61,732 nucleotides of DNA from positions 1-61,732 of the forward strand of contig CAKUTI010000008.1 in NCBI GenBank assembly GCA_934691925.1. Reading direction: 5' to 3'. A program made the position numbers and the translations under genes. Positions 52,127 through 61,446 of this stretch are shown piece by piece. Positions within the stretch are counted from its first letter, which is position 1. Each line of letters opens with the position of its first letter. Under the pieces are notes generated by a model. It was not told the origin of the DNA. It saw nothing but the letters and a program-made list of their open reading frames with translations, and made no database searches. This DNA is from an uncultured Treponema sp. (GTDB lineage: Bacteria > Spirochaetota > Spirochaetia > Treponematales > Treponemataceae).

Positions 52127-53734
52127 TCAGGAGATTTTTTCTGTGATTGCAGAGGCGACTTTTTCTCCGTCCATCGCCGACGAGCCGATTCCGCCTGAAT
52201 ATCCCGAGCCTTCTCCGCAAGGATAAAGATTTTTGAGCTGCTCGCACTCAAGCGTCTCCTTGTTTCTTAGAATTCTGGCCGGCGTGCTTGTTCTTGTCTC
52301 GCTTGCAATCAGAAGTGCCTCGTCGCAGATAAATCCGTGCATATTTTTGTCAAAATCCTTGAATCCTGCCTCAAGCCGTTTTTTTATGCTTTCCGGAAGC
52401 CATTTGTCAAGCCTGCTTGAAACAACGCCTGGCTTGTAGCTTGTCTCCGGGAGATTTCTTGATTCTTTGTGATTTAGAAAGTCAACGAGACGCTGTGCCG
52501 GCGCGAACTGTCCGCTTCCCTGCCTGAAGGTCTCTTCCTCAAGCCAAGTGCGCGCGTAAAGTCCGGCAAGGGCTGGGCAGCCGTCTTTTTTTGCCAGCTC
52601 CTTGAATTCATAAGGGATGTCTTCCGGCCGTCTTTCAACAACGATTGCCGCGTTGCTCCACTTGCTGTTTCTGCCTGAAGCCGACATTCCGTTTATCACA
52701 ATCTGGTTTTCGGCTGTGGCGCAAGGAACTACATATCCGCCTGGACACATGCAGAAACTGTAAACACCGCGTCCGTCTTCCTGGGCTGTAAGCCTGTATT
52801 CTGCGGCCTGCGGCATCTGCTTTCCGTGGAACTGGATTGAGTCGATTAAAGAGCGCGGGTGCTCAACGCGAACGCCGACCGCGAATGTTTTTGCCTCGAG
52901 CGCGTCTGGAGCAGCTTTCGCGACCATCTTGTAGATGTCAACCGCGGAATGTCCAGTTGCAAGAATCACCGCGTCTCCGAGAATTTCTTTCTCGTCGCCT
53001 GTCTTCAGATTTTTTGTCTTGATTCCTTTCACGATTTTTTCGCCGTCTTTGTTTTCTACGATTAAGTCAGTGCAGAGCGTGTTGAAATGGAATTCTCCGC
53101 CAAGCGAGATTATTTTCTCTCGCATTTTCTCGATGATTTCTGGAAGCTTGTCTGTTCCGATGTGAGGATGGGAGTCCGTGAGGATATTTTCGTCCGCGCC
53201 GAATTCAACGAAGATTCTGTAGATTTTTCCGATGTCGCCGCGCTTGTTTGAGCGTGTGTAAAGTTTTCCGTCTGAGAAAGTTCCGGCTCCGCCCTCGCCA
53301 AAGCAGTAGTTTGACTGGCTGTTTAGCTTGCCTTCTTTTTCAAGCTCTGTGATGTCGCCTTTCCGCTCGCTTGCGTCTGCGCCACGTTCAACGAGAATTG
53401 GCTTTATTCCGCTTTCGAGCAGCTTGAACGCAGCGTAAAGTCCTGCCGGTCCTGAGCCGACGATTACAACTTTTCGTTTTCCATCTGCGTGTTTCCAGAC
53501 TGGAAGCGTCTCTCCGTCGCCGTTCGGCTCTTCTCCGATGTAGATTTTGTAGCGGAGAATCATTTTCAGCTGGCCGTGCCGTGCGTCAATCGATTTTTTT
53601 ATGAAGACAGACTTGAATCCGTCTTTTGAACTCTTTATGTCTTTTTTTTGAATCGCCTTTAGAAGCTCGGAATTGATGATTTCCTGATTTTTCTCGTCGT
53701 TAGGCTTTAATGTGATTGAAACGTCAAAATTCAT
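52127..53734 (-). CDS. FAD-dependent dehydrogenase (COG2509-like)
   Basis: A 535-residue flavoprotein. A small N-terminal domain (about 1-90: MNFDVSITLKPNDEKNQEII) precedes the FAD site KRKVVIVGSGPAGLYAAFKLLESGIKPILVERG, then NYCFGEGGAGTFSDGKLYTR, GDAVILATGHSAVDIY and the C-terminal NLYPCGEGSGYSGGIGSSAMDGEKVASAI. It belongs to uncharacterised FAD-dependent dehydrogenases. ATG 53734 is chosen over a 108-codon extension that overlaps the regulator gene; a TATATT box ends 6 bases upstream. A LysR regulator lies 47 bases upstream on the same strand and could be co-transcribed. Confidence 0.88.
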   Translation of the reverse strand: MNFDVSITLKPNDEKNQEIINSELLKAIQKKDIKSSKDGFKSVFIKKSIDARHGQLKMILRYKIYIGEEPNGDGETLPVWKHADGKRKVVIVGSGPAGLYAAFKLLESGIKPILVERGADASERKGDITELEKEGKLNSQSNYCFGEGGAGTFSDGKLYTRSNKRGDIGKIYRIFVEFGADENILTDSHPHIGTDKLPEIIEKMREKIISLGGEFHFNTLCTDLIVENKDGEKIVKGIKTKNLKTGDEKEILGDAVILATGHSAVDIYKMVAKAAPDALEAKTFAVGVRVEHPRSLIDSIQFHGKQMPQAAEYRLTAQEDGRGVYSFCMCPGGYVVPCATAENQIVINGMSASGRNSKWSNAAIVVERRPEDIPYEFKELAKKDGCPALAGLYARTWLEEETFRQGSGQFAPAQRLVDFLNHKESRNLPETSYKPGVVSSRLDKWLPESIKKRLEAGFKDFDKNMHGFICDEALLIASETRTSTPARILRNKETLECEQLKNLYPCGEGSGYSGGIGSSAMDGEKVASAITEKIS

Positions 53735-53781
53735 AGATTTAATATACAGAATTTTCTGATAATTATGAAGTGAGAGCGATT

Positions 53782-54684
53782 TTATTCTTGGCTGTGCAGA
53801 ATCTTGTTGATTGCGTTTCTCATTCTTTTGTAGGATTCGGAGCCTGAAATCTCCCTCTTTTGAATGAATCCGACTTCGTAGTAGCCGAGCGCGTTTCCTG
53901 CCGCGTGGCAAGTGAAGCCTTTTGCATAAGGACCTTGCGTCAGGACAATGTGCGGAATCAGCCCGATTCCAAGCCCCAGCTGAACCAGAGCCATAATCGC
54001 TTCGTTTCCCTCGGTTTCGGCCGCAATCATAGGCTTTACGTTCCGCGACTTTATCCAAAGCTCAAAACGCTCGCGCGCAAGCCCTGTTTTCGGCAGAATC
54101 AGCGGAACGGAGCTTACAATGTCCTGCGGGCTTCCTGAGACGTTCTCGTAAGGCGAGCCTATGCTTGCCGCAAACACAAGCGGCGTTCTGTGAACTGGAA
54201 TCGCGTCAATCTGCGCGGAATATCCTTCCTCGTCGGACGGAATTGCCGCCACTGCAACATCTGCCCGTCCTGTCTTTACTGCTGCGGTCGCTCCGGCGGG
54301 GTCTCCTGTCTCAATCTCGATATGGATCAGCGGATATTTTTCAGAAAGCGTTTTAAGAAAAGTCGGAATTATCGAGTAGCACGCCGTTACAGATGCGTAA
54401 AGCCTTAGAGTTCCTGCAATCTCGTTGTTTTGGCTTTTGAACGAGTTGAACACATCTTCTTTCTGCTCAAGGCAGCTTTTTGCGAAATCGGAGAATCTTT
54501 TTCCTGCCTGTGTTAGCTTCACATCGCGGTTTGTGCGGTCAACAAGCGGCGTTCCAGCTTCCTCTTCAAGTCGCGAGACAAGCCGGCTAAGCGCGGAAGG
54601 GCTTAAATTCACTTTTTCCGCCGTGTGCGCAAAGTGAAGCGTTTTTGAAAGCGTGTAGAAAGCGTTCAGCTCAAAAAAATCCAT
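53782..54684 (-). CDS. LysR family transcriptional regulator, IlvY-like
   Basis: A 300-residue LysR protein. The N-terminal HTH (FYTLSKTLHFAHTAEKVNLSPSALSRLVSRLEEEAGTPLVDRTNRDVKLTQAG) resembles IlvY. The periplasmic-binding-like effector domain includes VTACYSIIPTFLKTLSEKYPLIHIEIETGDPAGA and GLGIGLIPHIVL. IlvY activates ilvC in response to acetohydroxy acids; no ilvC is visible here, so the target is unknown. TAAAAT ends 6 bases before the ATG with no Shine-Dalgarno. Confidence 0.9.
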   Translation of the reverse strand: MDFFELNAFYTLSKTLHFAHTAEKVNLSPSALSRLVSRLEEEAGTPLVDRTNRDVKLTQAGKRFSDFAKSCLEQKEDVFNSFKSQNNEIAGTLRLYASVTACYSIIPTFLKTLSEKYPLIHIEIETGDPAGATAAVKTGRADVAVAAIPSDEEGYSAQIDAIPVHRTPLVFAASIGSPYENVSGSPQDIVSSVPLILPKTGLARERFELWIKSRNVKPMIAAETEGNEAIMALVQLGLGIGLIPHIVLTQGPYAKGFTCHAAGNALGYYEVGFIQKREISGSESYKRMRNAINKILHSQE

Positions 54685-54912
54685 AGGACGATTTTAATAT
54701 AAAAAACTTTTTTTTAAAGAGTGCAAAGGATTTTTTCTGCCGCTTTTCGCCAGTTTTTATGTCTGCTTCTCTGCGGTTTTATTTGCAAGATTCTTCTTTA
54801 AAAACGATTTTGAAATATCAGAAAATTACAAAAAAAAACACATTTTAATTTTTACGCCCTGGTGTAGCATTATAGAAAAATCAAGATTTTTTCAAAAACG
54901 GAGGAATTAAAA

Positions 54913-55512
54913 ATGTTCAAAAAATTGTCTTTGATTTGTGCTGCTGTTTTGGCTGGCGGACTTATGTTTGCCGAGCCTCTCACTGCTGACGGCGGAGCTT
55001 CTCCTGCAAGCGCAGGCTCTGTGAACGCAGAATGGAAATGGGACAAAATCCCTAAGTCAAAAATTGGAACAGACTGGATGTCTTTCAGAAAGCCTGTTGT
55101 CCTTGAAGCTGTGGCTGGCTCGAAAGGAGCTTCTTTCCAGCTCGACAACGGCGAGGCGAAATTCAAGCAGGAGGACTACGTTGCTATTTATCACAACAAC
55201 GCTGATTCTTGCCGCCTTGAAAATCTTAAGAAAAAGAGAAAGTGCGAGTATCTTTTGAAGATTGACGATGCTGCGACAATCACTCTTTCAATCGCTGGAA
55301 ACGGCGGAAAATCGCCTTCAAGACTTATCTGCCTTGTAAAAGACGACGAGACAATCGCGGACGCAGCCGCTCCTTTGACACCGATTCTTTTTGCTGACAA
55401 TCTTTCTGGAGATGAAGCTCCGTTTGAAATCACTTACAGCAACGCTCCAGCCGGAACATACAGAATCTATGCGAACGGCTCAAGAATCGTGAAAGTTTCT
55501 GCCAAGAACTAG
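54913..55512 (+). CDS. Secreted/periplasmic protein, function unknown
   Basis: A 199-residue protein with signal peptide MFKKLSLICAAVLAGGLMFA (cleavage after MFA). The mature region is beta rich: YLLKIDDAATITLSIAGNGGKSPSRLICLVKDDE and APAGTYRIYANGSRIVKVSAKN, which looks like a small beta-sandwich resembling carbohydrate-binding or PPC-type modules of secreted enzymes, but no family is certain. GGAGG lies 8 bases before the ATG. The gap 54685-54912 upstream holds no gene; TATAGA at 54872 is a possible -10 box. Confidence 0.7.
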   Translation: MFKKLSLICAAVLAGGLMFAEPLTADGGASPASAGSVNAEWKWDKIPKSKIGTDWMSFRKPVVLEAVAGSKGASFQLDNGEAKFKQEDYVAIYHNNADSCRLENLKKKRKCEYLLKIDDAATITLSIAGNGGKSPSRLICLVKDDETIADAAAPLTPILFADNLSGDEAPFEITYSNAPAGTYRIYANGSRIVKVSAKN

Positions 55513-55551
55513 CGTTCAGAAAATCTTTTTGGAACAAAAAAAAATAGGATG

Positions 55552-55580
55552 GCGGCGGTCTGAGAACCGCCGCTATTTTT
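55552..55580. terminator. Terminator between the secreted protein and proC genes
   Basis: GCGGCGGT (55552-55559) and ACCGCCGC (55566-55573) form an 8-bp stem, followed by TATTTTTTATTTTT. A run of eight A precedes it, so it can also end proC. Confidence 0.85.
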
Positions 55581-56362
55581 TATTTTTCCATTATTTTGTC
55601 AATTGACTTTATGCACGCGTTTCTAAGTCCGGCTTCTTCAAGAGCCGCAACCCCGCGTATTGTGCTTCCGGCAGGCGAGCAGACATTATCCTTTAGGACC
55701 GCCGGGTGCATTCCTGTTTCAAGCTGGAGCTTTGCGGAGCCAAGAACGGTTTGGCTTACGAGCTTGTAGGCTGTCGCGCGCGGAATTCCGTATTTTACAG
55801 CCGCGTCAGCATACGCTTCAAGAAACAAGTCCACAAAGGCAGGCCCGCAGCCGCTTATAGCTCCTCCGATTCCCATAAGATTGTCGGGAAGCTCTTCTGC
55901 CGTTCCAAGCGCGGAAAAAAGCTCCCAGATTTCTTTTCTTTCGTCTTGTTCAAGCGAATTTGACTTTTCAAAAAGAAAAACGCCTTCGCCGACCATTGCA
56001 GGCGTGTTCGGCATTACAAACTGTACTCTTGTGCTAGAGTCAAGATATTTTTGGTATTTCTCGAAATTCCAGCCGAGCGCGATTGAAATCAAGGCTTTGC
56101 CTTTTAGATTCTCTTTTATTTCTTTTAGGACTTCTTCAATCTGATAAGGCTTGCACGCCATAAAAACTGTGGACGCCTTTGAAATTGCCTCTTCAAGAGA
56201 GCAGCAAGGCGTGAGTCCGAATTTTTTTGCGTTTTCAGCGAGTCTTTTCTGGTTCGGAGCGTATGCGAAAATGTCCGCCGCCTTGATTTTTTCGGATTTC
56301 ACAAATCCGTCTGTCAAAGCCTGCGCCATATTTCCCATTCCGATAAAAGCGATTTTTTCCAT
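55580..56362 (-). CDS. proC: Pyrroline-5-carboxylate reductase
   Basis: A 260-residue enzyme for the last step of proline synthesis. Rossmann start MEKIAFIGMGNMAQALTDGF, then VFMACKPYQIEEVLKEI, VMPNTPAMVGEG and the C-terminal ISGCGPAFVDLFLEAYADAAVKYGIPRATAYKLVSQTVLGSAKL with CSPAGSTIRGVAALEEAGLR. ATG 56362 is supported by AAGGAA upstream; a 26-codon extension is rejected. Third gene of the proA-proB-proC cluster. Confidence 0.96.
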   Translation of the reverse strand: MEKIAFIGMGNMAQALTDGFVKSEKIKAADIFAYAPNQKRLAENAKKFGLTPCCSLEEAISKASTVFMACKPYQIEEVLKEIKENLKGKALISIALGWNFEKYQKYLDSSTRVQFVMPNTPAMVGEGVFLFEKSNSLEQDERKEIWELFSALGTAEELPDNLMGIGGAISGCGPAFVDLFLEAYADAAVKYGIPRATAYKLVSQTVLGSAKLQLETGMHPAVLKDNVCSPAGSTIRGVAALEEAGLRNACIKSIDKIMEK

Positions 56363-56445
56363 AATTTTTCCTTTTGAAGAGACTGCCGATTTTTCAAAAA
56401 TCACTTTCTGAATTAAAGGCAGTCTCTGAAAACTCAACACCCTTT

Positions 56446-57261
56446 TTACTGCGCCAAAAACAGCGTTCCTTTCGCATTTCCGCTTGTAAGGTCGTCAAGA
56501 ATATTTTCCTTTCCGCCGTTCGCAAGAAGAAGCGGAATTCCGTAAGGAGTCGTTTTTTCTGCCGCCTGAATTTTTGTCTCGATTCCGCCTGTTCCGAAGC
56601 TGTTTGTGCCGCCGATATGGATTTTTGCGCGAAGTTCCGGGATTGAGGCGACTGTCTCAACGAGCTTTGCGTCAGGATTTGTCTTTGGATTGTCCGTGTA
56701 GACTCCGTCGATGTCGCTGAAAAGAATCAGCAAGTCCGCGCTCCAGAGAATTGCCGTTAGCGCGCTAAGGTTGTCGTTGTCTCCGATTGAGAATTCGAGC
56801 GTTGAAACCGAGTCGTTCTCGTTTATGATTGGAACAACGTCCTCGTCTGCAAGCGTGAAGAGCGTGTTTCTGATGTTCAGCGAGCGGTTGTTGTCCTCAA
56901 AATCCTCTTTTGTGAGAAGAAGCTGGCCGATGTGGATTCCCTGCTCGTTGAAAGCCTTTCTCCACTGCGCCATAAGCTCAACCTGCCCGATTGCGCAAAG
57001 AGCCTGCCTGAAATGCAAATCCTTTTTTCTTGCCCATTCTTTAAGCGTTGAGACTCCCGAAACCTGCGCTCCGGAAGAGACGACCACGAGCTGCTTGCCC
57101 GCGTCAATAAGATTCTTGCATTGCCGCGCGAAATTCGCCATGAATTCCGTGTTCTGCGTGCCGTCCGCCTTTGCAAGCGTGTTTGAGCCGATTTTTATTA
57201 CAATTTTCCGCGAGGAATGAATCGCTTCCTCGATTTTGCTTGTCTGTGTTGCCTTGCTCAT
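56446..57261 (-). CDS. proB: Glutamate 5-kinase (short form, no PUA domain)
   Basis: A 271-residue kinase, the first step of proline synthesis. SRKIVIKIGSNTLA, VVSSGAQVSGVSTL, NDNLSALTA, LFSDIDGVYTDNP and GTGGIETKIQAAE match the amino-acid-kinase fold of ProB. The usual C-terminal PUA domain (about 100 residues) is missing, as in some other bacteria. Feedback inhibition by proline may still occur through the kinase domain. It follows proA by 44 bases. Confidence 0.95.
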   Translation of the reverse strand: MSKATQTSKIEEAIHSSRKIVIKIGSNTLAKADGTQNTEFMANFARQCKNLIDAGKQLVVVSSGAQVSGVSTLKEWARKKDLHFRQALCAIGQVELMAQWRKAFNEQGIHIGQLLLTKEDFEDNNRSLNIRNTLFTLADEDVVPIINENDSVSTLEFSIGDNDNLSALTAILWSADLLILFSDIDGVYTDNPKTNPDAKLVETVASIPELRAKIHIGGTNSFGTGGIETKIQAAEKTTPYGIPLLLANGGKENILDDLTSGNAKGTLFLAQ

Positions 57262-57305
57262 ATTTTTCTCTTTGTCTCTTCGGTTCTGAAGATTTTTTAT
57301 GATTT

Positions 57306-58595
57306 CTATCTCGTCTGCCCGTCGCCGTCAATAAGATATTTTGTTGTTGTGAGAGCCTTTATTCCCATCGGACCGCGCGCGTGGAGCTTTTGCGTCGAGA
57401 TTCCAAGCTCCGCCCCGAAGCCGAATTCTCCGCCGTCAGTAAAGCGAGTGCTTGAATTCACGTAGACGCAGGCCGCGTCAACTTTTGACTGGAAAAGCCG
57501 CGCGTGACCTCTGTCATTTGTGACGATACATTCTGAATGTTTTGTGTTGTGCGAGTTGATGAACGAAATCGCCTCGTCAAGGTTTGAAACAACTTTTACC
57601 GCGCAGATAAAGTCAAGAAATTCAAATCCGAAATCTTCCTCCGCCGCTTTTTTAAGATTGAGATTTTCGAGTTTTTTGTTTTCTTTGTTTTTGAGGTTCT
57701 CGATTATTTCAAACGATTTTTCATCGCAGCGAAGCTCCACTTTTCCGGAGAATTTAAGGGCGAGCTTTGGAAGAAATGAATCCGCGTTTTTCTCGTTCAC
57801 AAGAATGCACTCAATCGCGTTGCAGGCTCCCGGACGCTGGGTTTTCGCGTTCCAGGCGATGTTCAAGGCCATTTCCTCGTCCGCCGTCTCGTCAACGTAA
57901 AGATGGCAGACTCCAGCCCCAGTCTGGATAACAGGAATTTTCGCCTTTTCAACGACCATATTTATAAGCTTTGCGCCGCCGCGCGGAAGAGCGACATCGA
58001 TTTTTCCTGTTGCGGTCAGAATCTGCTCGACTTCGTCGTGGCTTTCGCAAGGCGCAAGCTCAATCGCGTCTGGAATTCCGAACCCTTTTGCGTTTGCGGA
58101 ATTCAGCCCGCCCTTTATCGCTTTTTCAATCGCTTTGTTTGAGTTTATCGCGGAGGAAGAGCCGCGCAGAAGAATCGCGTTTCCGCTTTTGTATGCAAGG
58201 CAGAACGCGTCCGCTGTAACGTTCGGGCGGCTTTCATAGATAATCGCGATTACGCCGAGCGGAACACGAACCTGCCGGATTGTCATTCCTTTAGGAGTTT
58301 TCCAGCCTGCTGTTTCCTCTCCAATCGGGTCGGTCTGGCTTATTATTGTTCTGATTGAATCAAGAATCGAGTTGATTTTTTTTTCGTCGAGAGCGAGCCT
58401 TTCAACAAGGCTTTCCGACATTCCCTTTGCGCGCGCGTTTTCAACATCTTTTGCGTTTGCCTCAAGGATTTTTTTTCTGTTTTCTTCTATTGAAATTGCG
58501 ACCGCTTCAAGCGCGGAGTTTTTTTGCGCCGCAGTCTGCAATGCAAGCTGTTCAGAAGCGGCGCGGAGTTTTTTGCATATTGAGTCAATGTCCAT
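57306..58595 (-). CDS. proA: Gamma-glutamyl phosphate reductase
   Basis: A 429-residue aldehyde-dehydrogenase-fold enzyme of proline synthesis. Motifs are VPLGVIAIIYESRPNVTADAFCLAYKSGNAILLRGSS, DVALPRGGAKLI, NAKTQRPGACNAIECIL with the catalytic Cys258, and GGEFGFGAELGISTQKLHARGPMG near the end. ATG 58595 begins the family sequence; a 13-codon upstream extension is rejected. The upstream gene ends 10 bases before it. Confidence 0.96.
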   Translation of the reverse strand: MDIDSICKKLRAASEQLALQTAAQKNSALEAVAISIEENRKKILEANAKDVENARAKGMSESLVERLALDEKKINSILDSIRTIISQTDPIGEETAGWKTPKGMTIRQVRVPLGVIAIIYESRPNVTADAFCLAYKSGNAILLRGSSSAINSNKAIEKAIKGGLNSANAKGFGIPDAIELAPCESHDEVEQILTATGKIDVALPRGGAKLINMVVEKAKIPVIQTGAGVCHLYVDETADEEMALNIAWNAKTQRPGACNAIECILVNEKNADSFLPKLALKFSGKVELRCDEKSFEIIENLKNKENKKLENLNLKKAAEEDFGFEFLDFICAVKVVSNLDEAISFINSHNTKHSECIVTNDRGHARLFQSKVDAACVYVNSSTRFTDGGEFGFGAELGISTQKLHARGPMGIKALTTTKYLIDGDGQTR

Positions 58596-58605
58596 AGGCT
58601 TGCCG

Positions 58606-59124
58606 TTAGTAGTTTGCAAGGAAATACATCGCAATCAAAAGGACTGCCTTGTTTTTTTCGTTTGTCCAGCTGTTTGTGTCTGGAAGATTTTTTGCGTACC
58701 AGCAGAAAATTCCGAATTCCGGGTCGATTCTAAGCGCGTATTCCTCGAATTCGTCTGACTTGCAGACCGCACCGAACATCAGATAAATCACGGAGTTAAG
58801 AATCTGCTTGAATGAGGCGAAGCCGTCTGCCCATTTGTTCTGTTCGATTAAATCGCAGTATTTTTCAAGGCGCACGAGAACCGCCTCTTTCTGCATTGCG
58901 TCAGACTCTTCAATCCAAGTTTTTTCGATTAAAAGCGAAAGATTTTTCTTGAAGCTCTGCACGAGCTTCTCTGAATTTTCCGGGTCAAAATCTGTGCCGA
59001 ACTGAGAGGCAATCACTTTTGAGGATTTTTCGATTTCGTTTATATCGTCAGAAGAAAGAAGAACGTCCAGCGAGTTTATAACGTTTTCATCAACAAATTC
59101 TTTTATTAAATCCGAATTTTTCAT
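58606..59124 (-). CDS. Unknown protein heading the proline cluster
   Basis: A 172-residue, mostly helical acidic protein (MKNSDLIKEFVDENVINSLDVLLSSDDINEIEKSS...), with no signal or membrane segment. No family is recognised. It lies 10 bases before proA on the same strand, so it is very likely co-transcribed with proA-proB-proC. A TAAGAT box ends 8 bases before its ATG, making it the probable first gene of the unit. Confidence 0.75.
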   Translation of the reverse strand: MKNSDLIKEFVDENVINSLDVLLSSDDINEIEKSSKVIASQFGTDFDPENSEKLVQSFKKNLSLLIEKTWIEESDAMQKEAVLVRLEKYCDLIEQNKWADGFASFKQILNSVIYLMFGAVCKSDEFEEYALRIDPEFGIFCWYAKNLPDTNSWTNEKNKAVLLIAMYFLANY

Positions 59125-59250
59125 ATGTCTTAATCTTAGAAAAATCTTGCCTTTTATTCAAGGACATCAAAGGACGCTGCCCGCAAAGCCCTTGAAATCA
59201 GGCATTCCGGGGCTTTGGTTTGAAAAGACACGTTTTGTTTTCGTAAAATC

Positions 59251-61440
59251 CTAATGATGATTTTTTGCCCAGTTTCTCGGGCTTAGACCTGTGTTTTTCT
59301 TGAACACGCTCGAGAAATAGTTCTGGTTCTGAAAGCCGAGCCTTGCCGCAATTTCTGTAAGCTTTATCGAGTCAATCTGGAGAAGCTTTTTCGCCTGCTC
59401 AATCTTTAGCTTTTCGTGCAGAGTCTGGATTGTGTAGCCTGTAAGCTCTTTCGCCCGCCGCACAAGATGGCTCTTGCTTACGGAAAGGTCGTCTGACATC
59501 TGGTCAAGATTCGTCATCTCGTTGATGTGGTCGAGAAGATAGTTTGTAATCTGCGTTGCGGAAAGCCCTGAGTGCCGCTCGTCGTCTTCCTTTGGAATGT
59601 TCAGGACGCTTATGAGCTGCTCGTTGTTCACAAAAAGCGACTTGTCCTTTGTCCTTCCCTCGCGGATATAGACTTGGTTCAACGCGTTGCTCAGAAGAAG
59701 CCCGACCGTGTCGCATAGCGGAATATTCTGGCTACCGACTTCAAGAAAAGCGTAGCCGAAATATTTTTCTCCGTGGTGGAGAGTCTCGAGAATCACGTTG
59801 AAACGCCGGTTTTGCGGAAAAAGCGTTTTAGGAAGCAGAACCGGCTCCTGAACTCTAAGCGGAAGTTTTCCCCTGAACATAAACGGAACTTCAGGCAGAA
59901 CAAGCTCCACGCTCGCGGCTCCGATGTCTGAGGTCATGTTCTCGCTGAGCGCGAGAACGATTCCTGAAATGCCCATCTCGCCGAGCTGGAGACGCAGAAC
60001 GTCCTGAATCTGCTTGCCGGAAGTTGCCGACGCGAAATTTATTGCAATCTGCGAGAGATTGTTCATCGAGTACATATTGTCATAATGCGAGACCTTGTCG
60101 TATTCGGTGAAGACCGAGCTTAAAGTCCTCAGCTGATGAAAAATGTTTTCTATTTTTAGGAACTGCGCGTCGTTTTCTTTCACCATCGGAAGAACAAGGC
60201 GGCGCAGACGCGAGATATACTGCTGCAAGTCTGTGTTCACAAGGCTTGCGTCCTTTCTCATGTCCTGAAGAAATTTCTGGCACCAGACGAGCATCGCGCT
60301 GGTTTTCCGCTCCTCATAAATGTCGATAAAAATCGCGTCGATAAGGCCTGAAATCGTGCTTTCAGGAAGCATCGGAAAAATCTCCCGGATTTTCTGGAAG
60401 AACGCGGTCCTGAAATCTTCCTCCGAAACGCTTGAGTCTGGAAGAAGCGACTTTTCGTTTATGCTGAAATCGCCTGCCTCAACAACAGCCTTTTCAAAGC
60501 AGCCGCACGACTGGCGCACAAGAAGCGATGTCGGAACTGAAACTGTCTCGAAATCTTTTCTAGGCTCCATGATTCTGTCAATCAGAAGCTCCACAGCGGA
60601 ATATCCGCGCTTGAAATATTCAAGGTCGAGCGTTGTTACTGGCGAGCGCGCGGAAATTCCCGCGTACTGGTTGTTGAATCCAGTCACGGCAACGTCCATA
60701 GGAACTGAGAGACCGTGCTTGTCCAAAGACTCAATCACAGAAGCTGCGATAATGTCGCTTGAAGTTACAATGCAGTCAATGTCGCAGTGGCCGTTCTTCA
60801 CAAAACGCTGGACAAATTCTTCCATTAAATCTGAAATGCTTGCCGAGTCCATCTCATTTGCCATGAAAACGGAGCCTTCAATCTCCTGAATCCCATGCTT
60901 TGCGAGCTGCTCGTGGTAGCGGTTGAGCCTGTCTTTGTGCGGAGACGAGCTTAAAGAGCCTACAAAAGCGAACTTTGTGTAATGGTGCTGGGCGACAAGA
61001 TGATTTATCAGAATCTCGATTGAATATTTGTTGTCGATTCTGATGGACGGAATGCCCGGAATGTCGAGATAGCCGATGTCAACCATCGGAAGAGGCTTTA
61101 GCCTTGAAAAAGTCTTTATGATTGTGTCGCTGTCTAAAAATTCACGGAGAGACGAAGCCCATGTTACAAGCCCGTCAACAAGCGGCGTGCGCATAAATTT
61201 GAAAGTCTTCAGGTAATGCTTGATAAAGTTAATATCGTCGAAAAGCGAGTATTTGATTGCGCCCGCGAAATTTATGAAATTCAGGTCGTAGTCGCTCGCG
61301 GCCTTTTGCATTCCGGCAAGATACTCCTGCCCGATAAACGAGCGGAAATCCGCGATTCCTGTAAATCCGATTGTGACGCGGCTCCCTGAATTTTTGCGGT
61401 TTGCAAGAAATGCTCTTCTCTTAGATATTCCCGAATACAT
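59251..61440 (-). CDS. LacI-type sensor domain fused to AraC DNA-binding domain, transcription regulator
   Basis: A 729-residue regulator. The N-terminal part (about 20-320) is a periplasmic-binding-like sugar sensor: VTIGFTGIADFRSFIGQEYLAGMQKAA, FVGSLSSSPHKDRLNRY, VAVTGFNNQYAGISARSPVTTL. The middle (about 320-620) is uncharacterised. The C-terminal AraC HTH pair is LSVSKSHLVRRAKELTGYTIQTLHEKLKIEQAKKLLQ and IAARLGFQNQNYFSSVFKKNTGLSPRNWAKNHH. There is no N-terminal LacI HTH and no signal peptide, so it acts in the cytoplasm. Its sugar and targets are unknown. ATG 61440 follows TATAAT by 6 bases, so a leaderless start is preferred over the ATG 18 bases upstream. Confidence 0.9.
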   Translation of the reverse strand: MYSGISKRRAFLANRKNSGSRVTIGFTGIADFRSFIGQEYLAGMQKAASDYDLNFINFAGAIKYSLFDDINFIKHYLKTFKFMRTPLVDGLVTWASSLREFLDSDTIIKTFSRLKPLPMVDIGYLDIPGIPSIRIDNKYSIEILINHLVAQHHYTKFAFVGSLSSSPHKDRLNRYHEQLAKHGIQEIEGSVFMANEMDSASISDLMEEFVQRFVKNGHCDIDCIVTSSDIIAASVIESLDKHGLSVPMDVAVTGFNNQYAGISARSPVTTLDLEYFKRGYSAVELLIDRIMEPRKDFETVSVPTSLLVRQSCGCFEKAVVEAGDFSINEKSLLPDSSVSEEDFRTAFFQKIREIFPMLPESTISGLIDAIFIDIYEERKTSAMLVWCQKFLQDMRKDASLVNTDLQQYISRLRRLVLPMVKENDAQFLKIENIFHQLRTLSSVFTEYDKVSHYDNMYSMNNLSQIAINFASATSGKQIQDVLRLQLGEMGISGIVLALSENMTSDIGAASVELVLPEVPFMFRGKLPLRVQEPVLLPKTLFPQNRRFNVILETLHHGEKYFGYAFLEVGSQNIPLCDTVGLLLSNALNQVYIREGRTKDKSLFVNNEQLISVLNIPKEDDERHSGLSATQITNYLLDHINEMTNLDQMSDDLSVSKSHLVRRAKELTGYTIQTLHEKLKIEQAKKLLQIDSIKLTEIAARLGFQNQNYFSSVFKKNTGLSPRNWAKNHH

Positions 61441-61446
61441 ACAAAA

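Noticed and set aside
51988..52251. 87-residue open frame between the small protein and the FAD dehydrogenase gene
   Set aside because: It overlaps the end of the FAD enzyme gene in another frame and has low-complexity Lys/Ser content.
53735..54058. 108-residue extension of the FAD dehydrogenase
   Set aside because: It overlaps the LysR gene and is Arg/Ser-rich shadow sequence; the ATG at 53734 starts the recognised domain.
59186..59220. Terminator of the sensor/AraC gene
   Set aside because: AAAGCCC and GGGGCTTT can pair, but no T run follows on either strand.
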